In this document: one piece after another, positions 54,115 through 63,621 of the stretch
How the letters are laid out: each line of letters starts with the position of its first letter
How positions within the stretch are numbered: position 1 is the stretch's first letter
Source of the DNA: Polaromonas sp.
Lineage (GTDB): Bacteria; Pseudomonadota; Gammaproteobacteria; Burkholderiales; Burkholderiaceae_C
Assembly (NCBI RefSeq): GCF_012927485.1
Contig: NZ_JABBPC010000013.1
Location: forward strand, 62,001 to 126,000
Direction of reading: 5' to 3'
Length of the DNA stretch: 64,000 nucleotides
Notes under the pieces: generated by a model
Told to the model about the DNA's origin: nothing
What the model saw: the letters and a program-made list of their open reading frames with translations, nothing else
Databases searched by the model: none
Made by a program: the position numbers and the translations under genes

Positions 54115-55347
54115 TCAAGGGCGCTTCATTTGGCAGCTGGTCGGGGTACTTGCGATATAGGAGTCCAGGTATTTAACCGGTGCAAAGGTATAGCCGGTGT
54201 TCTCGACGCTGTAGCTGTTTTTGGCATCCACCTTTTGCCATTTCGAGATGAACAGGCCTTGTTGCATCTGATGGTCCGATTTGCGCATTTGCGATTCGCC
54301 GTTGAAGCCCTTGAATGTCAAGCCTTCCATGGCTGAAGCCACCTTCATGGGATCGGTCGACTTGGCTTTTTTCATGGCTTCGGACAACAGGACAATACCG
54401 TTATAAATAGAGAAAGTGTAAAAATCGTCGTTGTACTTCTTTTTGAACTCTCTCATGAGGGTGCCGAGCTCTCCGGTGTAGTTGGAGTGGTTGTAGGCAA
54501 TCTGGTAAACCTCAATGTCACCCGCCGCCGCAAGCGCAGTCGGTGTGCCTGACACGCCTGCGTAATAGGCATAAATTGGAATCTTCAAGCCAGCCTCGGT
54601 AATCGCCTTGACCAGCAGGGTCATGTCCTGCCCCCAATTGCCCGTGACCAATGTATCTGCACCTGACGCTTTGATTTTTGCCACGTAGGGTGCAAAGTCT
54701 TTCACTTGCCCGAAAGGATGCAAATCTTCCCCTACGATCTTGGCGTCTGGACGCTTGCGGGCCAGACCTTCCTTGAAATACTTGGCAACCTGCTGGCCGT
54801 GCGAGTAATTCTGGTTCAGCAAATACACCTTTTTGACCTTGGGCTGATCCTTCATGAAGGAGGTCAAGGCTTCCATTTTCTCGGAGGTGTCTGCATCCAG
54901 CCGAAAATGAGCGAAGGAACACTTCTCATTGGTCAATGCAGGATCAACCGCTGCGTAATTCAGAAAAACAACTTCTTTACCAGGGTTACGCTCATTGTGT
55001 TTAGCAATAGCGTCTGCCAGCGCCAAAGCCACCGCCGACCCATTGCCCTGAGCGACGTAACGAATCCCCTGGTCAATCGCAGACTTCAGTCCATTGAGTG
55101 CTTCCTGAGGGGAGTTCTTGCTGTCGATGCCCACAATCTCGAATTTGACACCCGCCACATTCTTGGCGCCGCTAAGCTGGTCAGAAATGAACTGCCAGCT
55201 TTTCAGCTGGTTCTGACCCACGTTCCCGAAAGGTCCCGATAGACCTTCGATCATGGCGATTTTGACGGTTTCGCCCTTTTGGGCATAAACCATCGATGCA
55301 CCAGCCAGCATCACCCCTACCACTAAAAATTTCAGAGCAAACCTCAT
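54115..55347 (-). CDS. ABC transporter substrate-binding protein (Liv family)
   Basis: A 410-residue periplasmic binding protein with a signal peptide (FALKFLVVGVMLAGASMVYA) and the Leu/Ile/Val-binding fold: VKIAMIEGLSGPFGNVGQNQ, DSKNSPQEALNGLKSAIDQG, VKKVYLLNQNYSHGQQVAKY, FAPYVAKIKASGADTLVTGN. In this operon it probably binds a carboxylic acid or aromatic/fatty acid rather than an amino acid, since it is placed between an acyl-CoA ligase and beta-oxidation genes. It has one Cys pair (EKCSFAHF; TSCQMKRP). Confidence 0.93.
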   Translation of the reverse strand: MRFALKFLVVGVMLAGASMVYAQKGETVKIAMIEGLSGPFGNVGQNQLKSWQFISDQLSGAKNVAGVKFEIVGIDSKNSPQEALNGLKSAIDQGIRYVAQGNGSAVALALADAIAKHNERNPGKEVVFLNYAAVDPALTNEKCSFAHFRLDADTSEKMEALTSFMKDQPKVKKVYLLNQNYSHGQQVAKYFKEGLARKRPDAKIVGEDLHPFGQVKDFAPYVAKIKASGADTLVTGNWGQDMTLLVKAITEAGLKIPIYAYYAGVSGTPTALAAAGDIEVYQIAYNHSNYTGELGTLMREFKKKYNDDFYTFSIYNGIVLLSEAMKKAKSTDPMKVASAMEGLTFKGFNGESQMRKSDHQMQQGLFISKWQKVDAKNSYSVENTGYTFAPVKYLDSYIASTPTSCQMKRP

Positions 55348-55460
55348 TGCATGTCTCCTTCGTTTATTGACGCTTGAGCGTACAAGTTTTGTTCACCGCA
55401 CAGATCAGGGATTGCCCCTAGAACACCCTCTGACTATCACGTGGGTGACTCGTTGCAGAT

Positions 55461-57086
55461 TCAGATTGGCAGCTTGTAGTCTTTCAGCAGTTCCCGCAGC
55501 CTGGTTTTCAGCATCTTGCCGGTGGCGCCCATCGGCATCACATCGACGAACACCACGTCATCAGGTATTTGCCATTTGGCTGTCTTGCCCTCGTAGAACT
55601 TGATGAGTTCATCGCGTGTGACTTCCATGCCCGGCTTCCTGACCACGGCGATGATGGGTCGCTCATCCCACTTGGGATGCGCGACGCCGATACACGCCGC
55701 CATGGCCACGGCCGGATGCGCCACAGCAATGTTTTCAATGTCGATGGAGCTGATCCACTCGCCGCCCGATTTGATGACATCTTTACTGCGGTCGGTGATC
55801 TGCATATAACCATCCGCGTCAATGGTCGCTACGTCACCGGTGGGGAACCAGCCATCGACCAGGGGGTCACTGCCCTCGCCCTTGTAGTACTCACGCAGGA
55901 TCCACGGACCCTTGACGTAAAGATCGCCATAGGTTTTCCCATCCCAAGGGAGTTCCTTGCCAGCCTGGTCGACGATTTTCATGTCGACACCGTAAATGAC
56001 CCGCCCCTGTTTGAGTCGGATCTTCATTTTTTCTTCAGCGGACAGGACGTCATGCTTGTTTTTGAGTGTGCAGAGCGTGCCCAGAGGACTCATTTCCGTC
56101 ATGCCCCAGGCATGCAGCACTTCCACGCCATAGTCGTCATTGAAGGCCTTGATCATGGCGGGGGGGCAGGCCGAGCCGCCAATAACCGTGCGGCGCAGTG
56201 TGGAAAACCGCAGACCGGCTGGTTTCATATGCGTCAAAAGCATTTGCCAGACGGTGGGCACGCCCGCTGCGTAGGTCACCTTTTCCGCTTCGATCAGTTC
56301 GTAAACCGACTTGCCATCCAGCGCTGGACCCGGAAACACCAACTTGGCGCCGGTGAGCGCCGCCGAGTAGGGAATGCCCCAGGCGTTGACGTGAAACATG
56401 GGCACGACAGGCAGGATGGCATCGCGCGCCGATATGCACATCACATCGGGCAGTGCCGCCGCATAAGCATGCAAGGTGCTGGAGCGGTGGCTGTACAACG
56501 CCGCCTTGGGATTCCCGGTAGTGCCGCTGGTGTAACACATGCTCGAAGCGGTGTTCTCATCAAAACTAGGCCAAATGTAGTCGCCAGATTGCGCATTGAT
56601 CCAGCTTTGGTAGCTTAAAAGATTGGGAATACCCGAATCGACGGGAAGTTTGTCCGCATCGCAGAGCGCAATGTAGTGCTTGATGGTGGGGCACTTGCTG
56701 TGCACAGCCTGCACCAGCGGCAAGAAGCTCAGATCAAAACACAGTACTTGGTCTTCTGCGTGGTTGGCGATCCATGCAATCTGGTCGGAATGCAGGCGGG
56801 GATTGATGGTGTGAAGCACCCGGCCCGAGCCACTGACTCCATAGTAAAGTTCGAAGTGCCGGTACCCATTCCACGCCAGCGTGGCCACGCGGTCGCTAAA
56901 ACCAAGCTTCAGCGCATCCAGGGCATTGGCGACCTGGCGCGACCGATGAGCGGCATCCTTATAGGTGTAGCGATGCATGTCGCCTTCCACACGGCGCGAC
57001 ACGATTTCCGCGTCGCCATGATGGCGTGCCGCGAATTCGATCAATGACGAGATCAGCAGTGGCTGGTTTTGCATCAAACCTAACAT
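55461..57086 (-). CDS. Acyl-CoA ligase (AMP-binding, fatty-acid or methylthiopropionate-CoA ligase type)
   Basis: A 541-residue adenylate-forming ligase. Motifs: [20 protein letters not shown] (ATP P-loop), [55 protein letters not shown] and the C-terminal [13 protein letters not shown] with the catalytic Lys. It activates a carboxylic acid with ATP and CoA. The type is the medium/long-chain ligase often called FadD or DmdB in this group; the real substrate cannot be told from sequence. It is the first gene of the catabolic run; 113 bases separate it from the binding-protein gene. Confidence 0.93.
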   Translation of the reverse strand: MLGLMQNQPLLISSLIEFAARHHGDAEIVSRRVEGDMHRYTYKDAAHRSRQVANALDALKLGFSDRVATLAWNGYRHFELYYGVSGSGRVLHTINPRLHSDQIAWIANHAEDQVLCFDLSFLPLVQAVHSKCPTIKHYIALCDADKLPVDSGIPNLLSYQSWINAQSGDYIWPSFDENTASSMCYTSGTTGNPKAALYSHRSSTLHAYAAALPDVMCISARDAILPVVPMFHVNAWGIPYSAALTGAKLVFPGPALDGKSVYELIEAEKVTYAAGVPTVWQMLLTHMKPAGLRFSTLRRTVIGGSACPPAMIKAFNDDYGVEVLHAWGMTEMSPLGTLCTLKNKHDVLSAEEKMKIRLKQGRVIYGVDMKIVDQAGKELPWDGKTYGDLYVKGPWILREYYKGEGSDPLVDGWFPTGDVATIDADGYMQITDRSKDVIKSGGEWISSIDIENIAVAHPAVAMAACIGVAHPKWDERPIIAVVRKPGMEVTRDELIKFYEGKTAKWQIPDDVVFVDVMPMGATGKMLKTRLRELLKDYKLPI

Positions 57087-57282
57087 CGATTACTCCCTTT
57101 CTTGCCCGGATAGGCGTGCTTTTAAATTCGAATATCTTGTGCGTGGATAGTACAGTGCCTACCGCCCCGCCTGCCTCGGGAAAATCCGTAGTTGCGCCAC
57201 CTTGGCGACATTCATTTACCCGACTCCGAAACGACTTAACCTCGTCCGCGCAGGGCTGTTGGCGCGATAGCACAATATTGCT

Positions 57283-58773
57283 ATGACCGCTGCCACCGAC
57301 AACCCACCTGCTGCGCTGAATTTTGCCGAACCGGGTCTGAAATGGAATAACAGTTTTGCCCGCTTGGGCCCTGATTTCTATACGGAACTTCAGCCTCAAC
57401 CCATGCCGTCCCCCTATTGGATGGGGCGCAACCAAGCCCTTGCGCGTGAACTTGGGCTAGGAGACCATTGGCTTGAGTCCAGCGAGGCACTTGCAGCGCT
57501 AACTGGCAACCAGGTGCTGGCCGGTTCCCACCCCCTGGCCAGCGTTTATAGCGGCCACCAATTCGGCATGTGGGCCGGGCAATTGGGGGATGGCCGGGCG
57601 CTGTTGCTTGGAGAGATCCAAACTTCGCAGGGACCGCAGGAAATCCAACTCAAAGGCGCGGGCAGCACGCCCTACTCGCGCATGGGAGACGGCCGCGCCG
57701 TGCTGCGCAGCTCTATTCGCGAGTTTTTGTGCTCAGAAGCCATGCATGGCTTGGGCATTCCGACCACCCGAGCCTTGTGTGTCACGGGCTCGGATGCCCT
57801 GGTGCGGCGCGAAGAAATGGAAACCGCTGCCGTCGTGACGCGCACCGCACCCAGCTTTATCCGCTTCGGCCATTTCGAGCACTTCAGTTACTCCGGCCAG
57901 CAGACCCAGCTCAAAATGCTGGCCGACTACGTCATCGACCGGTTTTACCCCGCTTGCCGTGAAGCAAAGCAGCCCTATGCGGCGCTCCTTGAAGCGGTCA
58001 GCGAACGCACAGCGCACCTCATGGCGGCCTGGCAAGCGGTGGGGTTTTGCCACGGTGTCATGAATACCGACAACATGAGCATTTTGGGTTTGACCATCGA
58101 TTACGGCCCGTTCCAGTTTCTCGATGCATTCGATCCCGCCCACATCTGCAACCATTCCGACACCCAGGGCCGCTACGCCTATAACAGGCAACCCAACATC
58201 GCCTACTGGAACCTGTTTTGTCTGGGGCAGGCTTTGCTGCCGCTGATAGACGACCAAGACCAGGCGTTGGCCGCCCTCGAATCGTATAAAACCGTTTTCC
58301 CCAAGGCGCTGGAAGCCAAAATGCGCAACAAGCTAGGCCTGAGCGATGAGCAACCGCAAGACAAGCAGCTCATAGAAAACACCTTCAGACTACTCGCCAG
58401 CAACAAGGTGGACTACACCATTTTCTGGCGCCGCTTGAGCGGTTTTACCCCGCAAAGTGGTCACGAACCGGTGCGCGATCTGTTTTTCGATCAAGAGTCC
58501 TTCACTACTTGGGCGCAGCAGTATTCAGAGCGGATCGGCCAAGAAGACCCAGCGCCAAGGGCCGATTTGATGCTTAAAAACAACCCGAAGTTTGTACTGC
58601 GCAATCATCTTGGCGAGGAAGCCATACGCGCCGCGAAACTAAAAGACTTTTCCGGCATCCATACCTTGTTGACCGTCCTGCAGACCCCATTTGCTGAACA
58701 CCCTGACCACGAGCACCTTGCCGACTTTCCGCCCGACTGGGCGGCTTCCATAGAAATCAGTTGCAGCTCGTAG
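57283..58773 (+). CDS. selO: Protein adenylyltransferase SelO (YdiU/UPF0061)
   Basis: A 496-residue pseudokinase-fold enzyme that transfers AMP to proteins (known targets in E. coli include glutaredoxin and sucA). Family motifs: [90 protein letters not shown] and FQFLDAF. The protein ends in ISCSS: this Cys three residues from the end corresponds to the selenocysteine of eukaryotic SelO (USS). ATG 57283. msrB follows within 40 bases. Confidence 0.96.
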   Translation: MTAATDNPPAALNFAEPGLKWNNSFARLGPDFYTELQPQPMPSPYWMGRNQALARELGLGDHWLESSEALAALTGNQVLAGSHPLASVYSGHQFGMWAGQLGDGRALLLGEIQTSQGPQEIQLKGAGSTPYSRMGDGRAVLRSSIREFLCSEAMHGLGIPTTRALCVTGSDALVRREEMETAAVVTRTAPSFIRFGHFEHFSYSGQQTQLKMLADYVIDRFYPACREAKQPYAALLEAVSERTAHLMAAWQAVGFCHGVMNTDNMSILGLTIDYGPFQFLDAFDPAHICNHSDTQGRYAYNRQPNIAYWNLFCLGQALLPLIDDQDQALAALESYKTVFPKALEAKMRNKLGLSDEQPQDKQLIENTFRLLASNKVDYTIFWRRLSGFTPQSGHEPVRDLFFDQESFTTWAQQYSERIGQEDPAPRADLMLKNNPKFVLRNHLGEEAIRAAKLKDFSGIHTLLTVLQTPFAEHPDHEHLADFPPDWAASIEISCSS

Positions 58774-58811
58774 CGCTGCTTTTCTTTCAACCCGCGAGGA
58801 CTCCCCTAATC

Positions 58812-59222
58812 ATGAGCACCAAAATTCAGAAAACCGATGCCGAATGGCAGGCTTTGTTAGCAGAGAAAAAAGCGGAGGCGGGCGCCTTCGAGGTCACCCG
58901 TCATGCCGCCACTGAGCGCCCATTTACGGGAAAATACGATAAAAACCAGGTAAGCGGAAGCTACCGCTGCATGTGTTGCGGCGCCGAGCTTTTTGACTCA
59001 TCTACCAAATTCGATGCAGGCTGTGGCTGGCCCAGCTTCTCCGAGGAAGTCAAGGTCGGCGCGATTGAAGAGCATGTTGACCGGGCGCATGGCATGACCC
59101 GCACTGAAACCGTCTGCGCAAACTGCGGTGCGCACCTTGGCCACGTATTCCCCGATGGACCTACCCCCACCGGATTGCGCTACTGCATGAACTCCGCCTC
59201 GCTGGACTTCAAGCCGCGTTAA
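58812..59222 (+). CDS. msrB: Peptide-methionine (R)-S-oxide reductase
   Basis: A 136-residue MsrB. Zinc Cys pairs are in [14 protein letters not shown] and [15 protein letters not shown]; the substrate loop is CGWPSFSEE; the catalytic Cys is in [12 protein letters not shown]. It repairs methionine-R-sulfoxide in proteins. ATG 58812 ([13 protein letters not shown]) is the family start; the frame is open from 58761 inside selO. It sits with selO, both tied to redox stress. Confidence 0.96.
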   Translation: MSTKIQKTDAEWQALLAEKKAEAGAFEVTRHAATERPFTGKYDKNQVSGSYRCMCCGAELFDSSTKFDAGCGWPSFSEEVKVGAIEEHVDRAHGMTRTETVCANCGAHLGHVFPDGPTPTGLRYCMNSASLDFKPR

Positions 59223-59348
59223 AAAAGGCGCAGAGTTTTTTGCGTATCACGCAGCCCTGAGGGCTTAGATCTTTGTTGGCGAGACCACAGGTTGCTTTGT
59301 TTGGCCCACAGGTCCGCTCGCGACCTACAGCTCCGCCATAATCACACC

Positions 59349-59975
59349 ATGAAAATTTTGTTCGATTTTTTGCCGATTGCCCTTTTTTTTGGCATGTTCA
59401 AGTATGCCGAAGGCCACAAAGACTGGGCCGCCAGCATCGCCACGGACTGGCTGGGTTTTATGGTGTCGGGTGGCGTGGTTGGTTTGACTGAAGCGCCCGT
59501 TCTGCTGGCGACGGTAGTGGTGATCGTCGCTACGCTTGCGCAGATTCTCTGGCTAAAGGCCCGTGGCCGAAAAATTGATGCCATGCTTTGGGTCAGCCTG
59601 GCACTCGTCACCGTGCTGGGCAGCGCCACCATTTACTTCCACAGCGAAAGCTTCATCAAATGGAAACCGACGGTGCTGTACTGGGTTATGGGCGGCGCAT
59701 TGCTGGTTGGCCAATTGGTACTCAAGAAGAACGGCATCAAGTCATTAATGGGCGCGCAGATGATCCTGCCGGATACTGTCTGGCGCACCGTGAATTTCAG
59801 CTGGGTTGCGTTTTTTATCCTCATGGGATTTCTTAATCTATGGGTGGCCTTTAACTTTCCGACCAGTACCTGGGTCAACTTCAAACTTTTTGGTGGTTTG
59901 GGTCTGATGCTGCTATTTGTGTTTATTCAGGCGGTTTACCTGAATAAACACATCAAACCGGGCACCACGCCATGA
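59349..59975 (+). CDS. yciB: Septation protein A / inner-membrane-spanning protein YciB
   Basis: A 208-residue membrane protein with five to six helices: MKILFDFLPIALFFGMFKYA at the N-terminus, KWKPTVLYWVMGGALLVGQL, NFSWVAFFILMGFLNLWVAF and NFPTSTWVNFKLFGGLGLML. This is the IspZ/YciB family, which affects cell envelope and septation. ATG 59349 is used; its stop overlaps the bolA start by four bases. Confidence 0.95.
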   Translation: MKILFDFLPIALFFGMFKYAEGHKDWAASIATDWLGFMVSGGVVGLTEAPVLLATVVVIVATLAQILWLKARGRKIDAMLWVSLALVTVLGSATIYFHSESFIKWKPTVLYWVMGGALLVGQLVLKKNGIKSLMGAQMILPDTVWRTVNFSWVAFFILMGFLNLWVAFNFPTSTWVNFKLFGGLGLMLLFVFIQAVYLNKHIKPGTTP

Positions 59976-60289
59976 GCGGAAGCATAGGTGCAGGCCTTGG
60001 AGGAAATGGTAGGATGCTCCGACCTGTTCGCGCAACCGAGATCGAGCAGCAGCTGACGGATCGGCTCCAGCCGACGCTGCTGGAAGTGCTAGACGAAAGC
60101 GCCGCCCATGCGGGCCACAGTGGTGCTAATGCTCAGGGTTTCGGCTCGCATTTTCGCGTCCGTATTGCGAGTCCGCAATTTGTCGGCAAAAGCCGCGTGG
60201 CGCGACACCGGCTTGTGTATGATTCACTTCAAAATTTCATTGATCAGGGCCTTCACGCCTTGGTCATTGAAATCATTGAATCGCCCTGA
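59972..60289 (+). CDS. bolA: BolA family protein
   Basis: A 105-residue BolA-like protein: IEQQLTDRLQPTLLEVLDES, HAGHSGANAQGFGSHFRVRI, the conserved His region KSRVARHRLVYDSLQNFIDQ and LHALVIEIIES. BolA proteins bind [2Fe-2S] with monothiol glutaredoxins and influence stress response. An ATG at 60014 (MLRPVRATEIE) is an alternative start with less of the Gly-rich N-terminus. Confidence 0.92.
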   Translation: MSGSIGAGLGGNGRMLRPVRATEIEQQLTDRLQPTLLEVLDESAAHAGHSGANAQGFGSHFRVRIASPQFVGKSRVARHRLVYDSLQNFIDQGLHALVIEIIESP

Positions 60290-60372
60290 GACCCATTGAT
60301 TTGCCGCAAAACGGCAACCCAATTGCCAATCGTAATCAACTCCCCACACCACCAAAGGAATTCAAGAAAATC

Positions 60373-61158
60373 ATGAAGAAACAATTTTTCCTGGCAACCG
60401 CCGTTGCAGGCTTACTAGTACTGGGTGCGCAGGGTGCCCTCGCCCAGAATCTGGCCATCGTCAATGGCAAAGCGGTGCCCAAGACTCGTCTGGATGCGCT
60501 GGCGCAACAAGTGGCTCGCTCTGGCCGTCCGGTCACGCCCGAGATGGAAGGTCAGTTGCGCGAGGAAGTCATCGCGCGCGAAGTATTCGTGCAGGAAGCC
60601 GAAAAACAGGGCCTGTCCACCAGCGACGACTTCAAGGCGCAGATGGAACTGGCCCGCCAGGCGATTTTGATTCGGGAACTGTTTACCGACTACCAGAAAA
60701 AAAATCCGGTGACTGATGCCGAACTCAAAGCGGAGTACGACAAATTCGCGGCGGCCAACGGCGGCAAGGAATACAAAGCTCATCACATTCTGGTCGAGAA
60801 AGAAGCCGAGGCGAAGGCCATTATTGCCAGCCTGAAAAAAGGTGGAAAATTTGAAGACATTGCGAAAAAGCAATCCAAAGATACCGGCTCTGGCGCTAAA
60901 GGCGGTGACCTTGATTGGGCCAATCCTTCAAGCTATGTACCTGAGTTCAGCGCGGCGTTGCTGAAGCTGAACAAGGGCCAGACGACGGATACGCCCGTAA
61001 AAACGCAATTTGGATATCACATCATCCGGGTAGACGACGTGCGGGCGGCCAAGTTGCCAGCGTTCGAGGAAGTCAAGCCGCAAATCGCTCAGCAGATGTT
61101 GCAGCAAAAGCTTGGGGCTTTCCAGGAAGAACTGCGTAAAAAAGCCAAAGTGGAATAG
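60373..61158 (+). CDS. Periplasmic peptidyl-prolyl isomerase (parvulin/PpiC type)
   Basis: A 261-residue chaperone/isomerase with a signal peptide (FFLATAVAGLLVLGAQGALA), a SurA-like N-terminal helical domain (about 25-125) and a parvulin domain (about 135-230: YKAHHILVEKEAEAKAII, KGGKFEDIAKKQSKDTGSGA, KGGDLDW, FGYHIIRVDDVR). It helps fold outer-membrane and periplasmic proteins. ATG 60373 is chosen over an upstream start at 60301. Confidence 0.95.
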   Translation: MKKQFFLATAVAGLLVLGAQGALAQNLAIVNGKAVPKTRLDALAQQVARSGRPVTPEMEGQLREEVIAREVFVQEAEKQGLSTSDDFKAQMELARQAILIRELFTDYQKKNPVTDAELKAEYDKFAAANGGKEYKAHHILVEKEAEAKAIIASLKKGGKFEDIAKKQSKDTGSGAKGGDLDWANPSSYVPEFSAALLKLNKGQTTDTPVKTQFGYHIIRVDDVRAAKLPAFEEVKPQIAQQMLQQKLGAFQEELRKKAKVE

Positions 61159-61176
61159 TGAGAAATCTAAGCTCAT

Positions 61177-61204
61177 AAAAAAAACGGCCTCGGCCGTTTT
61201 TTTT
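61177..61204 (+). terminator. Intrinsic terminator of the selO-ppiC run
   Basis: ACGGCC (61184-61189) pairs with GGCCGT (61192-61197) and is preceded by A-rich and followed by T-rich runs, giving a longer A/T stem. It ends the plus-strand operon and, being symmetric, can also end the reverse-strand remnant gene. Confidence 0.85.
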
Positions 61205-61219
61205 ATGGCGCTAAAGGAT

Positions 61220-61850
61220 TCATACCCTCGGCGGATCGGTTTCCCGCTTCATGTGCCGATGCAACGCCGCGGCTGCAATAAACGTTTGAGTGACTTCGGC
61301 CGTGCGGCCAGAACCAGCTGCCGCGATGATCAAGCCAGTGTCTGGCCTACCGTCCGGCAGCGTGGTGGGCACGCCAGCTTTATCAAGCAACCCCTTCGAG
61401 GCGCCCAGTACCAGTAGCGCTTTGCAGTGGCGGTATTGGTCCTTGATGAACTCCATCGTGTGATCCTCCTTGGCCAGCGCTTCGACGCCTGCCTTGCCAT
61501 CCGGCAACACCAGCGCATCAAACAGGAAACCGGCTTCGTTTTCGAGCGACACCTCTGCCGTGAGCGCGCCACCGTCCGCAGTGGCGACAAGCCCGATGCG
61601 CGGACCCACCAGACACGGCACCGCTCCTTTAGCCAACAACGCTTCCTGCACCTGCAAGACCAATTCGCCGTCCACGCCAGGCGCCATCAATAGCGCGATT
61701 TTGCGGCCTTGGATGGAGCCGTCGCCCGGCCATGCCGTCAAAGACAGCGTCGGGGAAACAGTGACTTCAGGCTTGGCGGGTTTGGCCAGCCCACGCGGTC
61801 CAAGGACTCAATGCTGGCATTCACGCCCTCCGGCGCCATGCTCCCGGTCT
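61220..61850 (-). pseudogene. C-terminal domain remnant of a second large catalase
   Basis: The reverse frame (61220-61741 and a few codons upstream) encodes only the DJ-1-like C-terminal domain of a KatE-type catalase: LTAWPGDGSIQGRKIALLMA, ALVLPDGKAGVEALAKE, EFIKDQYRHCKALLVLGASK and the end AALHRHMKRETDPPRV, parallel to the ALHRHWDR end of the intact catalase at 11.9-14 kb. Upstream, the reading continues as AKPAKPEVTVSPTLS in the same frame, and then as APEGVNASIESLDRV in another frame, so there is at least one frameshift near 61795. The heme domain is gone. It might still be made as a free DJ-1-like protein from a TTG, but no good start is seen. Confidence 0.75.
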
Positions 61851-62069
61851 TTTTAGTTTCATTTTCCAACGTTGTAGGGCACCGCCGTTCATCGCAGCCA
61901 GTATTTTGTTGGCGCGAAAGTTGTCCTTGCTTCGTGTGGACAAGTTTGTTGATGAGACACTTGGAAAAGCGAAAAACCGAGGCGGGGCGGGGCTTGTGCG
62001 ATGCTGCCTATGTTTTAAGCGCGGGCTTCAAAAAAGGGCTTGGGCCGCACTTCTTCTTTCAGGTTGACG

Positions 62070-62825
62070 CTATTTCAGCGCACCCACGATCATGAGCAGC
62101 CCGATCAGAACGGGTTGGTGCAGCAGGTAATAACTCAAACTCCAGCGGCCTAACCACGCCAGCGGACGAGTCACCGCACCTCCGTCGTGTCGGAACCATT
62201 GAGGCCGGTGCTGCAACGCCCAGGTGCCGGTCGCCATGCCGAACCACATGACCCCCAGCCAGGGAATCAGCGGCACATAGTCCTCGGTGTTGGGTTTACG
62301 GCTAATCAGACCCAGCCAGTTAAATGTGTTTTGGTTCAGAAAATCGACTCCGGCCCAGGCGGAATGCGCGTAACCAGCTACAAATTGCATCGCAACTGCC
62401 GCCCCTCCCAGAACCCATAGCCAGCCGCCCCAGCCAGCCGTGAAGCGCACGATGAGGAGCATCACAGCCATGCCGTGTAATACCCCAAAATAAATAAAGC
62501 TTTGTGGAAACATCCAGTAAGAGCCTGCTGTGACCAGCAACGCGCACCCCGCCACCTGGCCCCAGCGGCGCCAAAAACGCGGCCAGCCCTGACCCCGTTG
62601 CACGGCGATCGACTGCCCAAGGCCGGCTGTAAAAAGAAACAGGCTGACAATCGCCGTGCGCTGCCAAGTCCAGAACGGGTCGGCATAAAAGTTTTGTTTC
62701 AGGTAACCAAAGTGATTCAGGTCAAAGCAGAAGTGAAACGCAGTCATCCAGACGATCGCCGCACCGCGCAGGGCGTCCACGGAGTCAAAGCGGGAGGCTG
62801 CAGGGTGGTTGGGTGGGGCGGTCAT
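62070..62825 (-). CDS. Membrane protein with heparan-alpha-glucosaminide N-acetyltransferase-like domain (DUF1624)
   Basis: A 251-residue membrane protein with about seven helices. It starts RFDSVDALRGAAIVWMTAFH (the conserved R-x-x-x-x-D-x-x-R-G motif) and continues HFCFDLNHFGYLKQNFY, LGVMWFGMATGTWALQHRPQ and LSYYLLHQPVLIGLLMIVG. The family contains acyltransferases that move acyl groups across membranes; its substrate here is unknown. The frame is open to 62966 but ATG 62825 (MTAPPNHPAASRF) fits the family. Confidence 0.88.
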   Translation of the reverse strand: MTAPPNHPAASRFDSVDALRGAAIVWMTAFHFCFDLNHFGYLKQNFYADPFWTWQRTAIVSLFLFTAGLGQSIAVQRGQGWPRFWRRWGQVAGCALLVTAGSYWMFPQSFIYFGVLHGMAVMLLIVRFTAGWGGWLWVLGGAAVAMQFVAGYAHSAWAGVDFLNQNTFNWLGLISRKPNTEDYVPLIPWLGVMWFGMATGTWALQHRPQWFRHDGGAVTRPLAWLGRWSLSYYLLHQPVLIGLLMIVGALK

Positions 62826-62992
62826 ACGGTAACGATACCGCAAGCATGGCCGCGCCAAAAACCCAAGCACTCTCGGGGTAGGTAAGATCCTGCAAAGTAG
62901 ATAGCCGACAGAACGACCAATAGAGCTTTCCAAGCGTCTGGTCAGCCGTTGTCGCTCACTGGCCATTACCCGTCTTTAACAAGGAATACCTG

Positions 62993-63463
62993 ATGAAAAT
63001 TCTTCTGCCCATTGACGGCACCGAACTGTCACTGCACGAAGTGCGTTTTGCGCTGCGGCTGGTCAGCGAAGGACTGCAGGCCAATTTTTTGCTGGTCAAT
63101 GTGCAGGAAGCGGCCAACCTGTATGAAATCGTCACTGCGCCTGATCCCGAAGTGCTGGAGAACGTGAGCCACGCCGCAGGCGAAGACGCGCTGCAGTCCG
63201 CGCTCGCGCTGTTGCAGAATGCTGGTATTGCCTGCGAAACCGAGGTCGTGTCGGGTGATCCGGCCCACGCCGTGCTGGAACTGATTGAGCAGTACGGCTG
63301 CGACTTGGTCATCATGGGCACGCGCGGCCGAGGCCTGCTGCGCAGCGCGCTCAACGGTTCGGTTGCGCAAACGCTGCTGCATGACGCGCCGGTGCCCGTG
63401 CTGATAGTCAAACCGCCTCAGGAACCCGAGGCAATCGACAGCGACTTCGAAGACGCTCGATAG
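62993..63463 (+). CDS. Universal stress protein (UspA family)
   Basis: A 156-residue protein: MKILLPIDGTELSLHEVRFA at the N-terminus, VVSGDPAHAVLELIEQYGCD and the ATP-binding end MGTRGRGLLRSALNGSVAQT (G-x2-G-x9-G-S) followed by VPVLIVKPP. Usp proteins respond to growth arrest and stress. It stands alone, with AAGGA before the ATG. Confidence 0.95.
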   Translation: MKILLPIDGTELSLHEVRFALRLVSEGLQANFLLVNVQEAANLYEIVTAPDPEVLENVSHAAGEDALQSALALLQNAGIACETEVVSGDPAHAVLELIEQYGCDLVIMGTRGRGLLRSALNGSVAQTLLHDAPVPVLIVKPPQEPEAIDSDFEDAR

Positions 63464-63472
63464 CCCGGTTTT

Positions 63473-63490
63473 GCTGGTGCCAGCACCAGC
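63473..63490. repeat. Perfect inverted repeat after the universal stress protein gene
   Basis: GCTGGTGC (63473-63480) and GCACCAGC (63483-63490) pair exactly around two bases, ten bases after the stop. No T-run follows, so termination is possible but not certain. Confidence 0.4.
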
Positions 63491-63621
63491 GAGCGACAGA
63501 TGATCACCGGCGGGTCTCCCTGCGTTCTATTTCACCCCCTGGCGGCCTCCAGGGTTCGCCAGATAAGCGCTAGTGCTTAGGTGCTCGGCGGCAGCTTGCA
63601 GCGCTTCGTAAAGCTGCCCGA

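Noticed and set aside
61709..62095. Forward frame of 128 residues
   Set aside because: It is opposite the catalase tail remnant, low-complexity and without a ribosome site.
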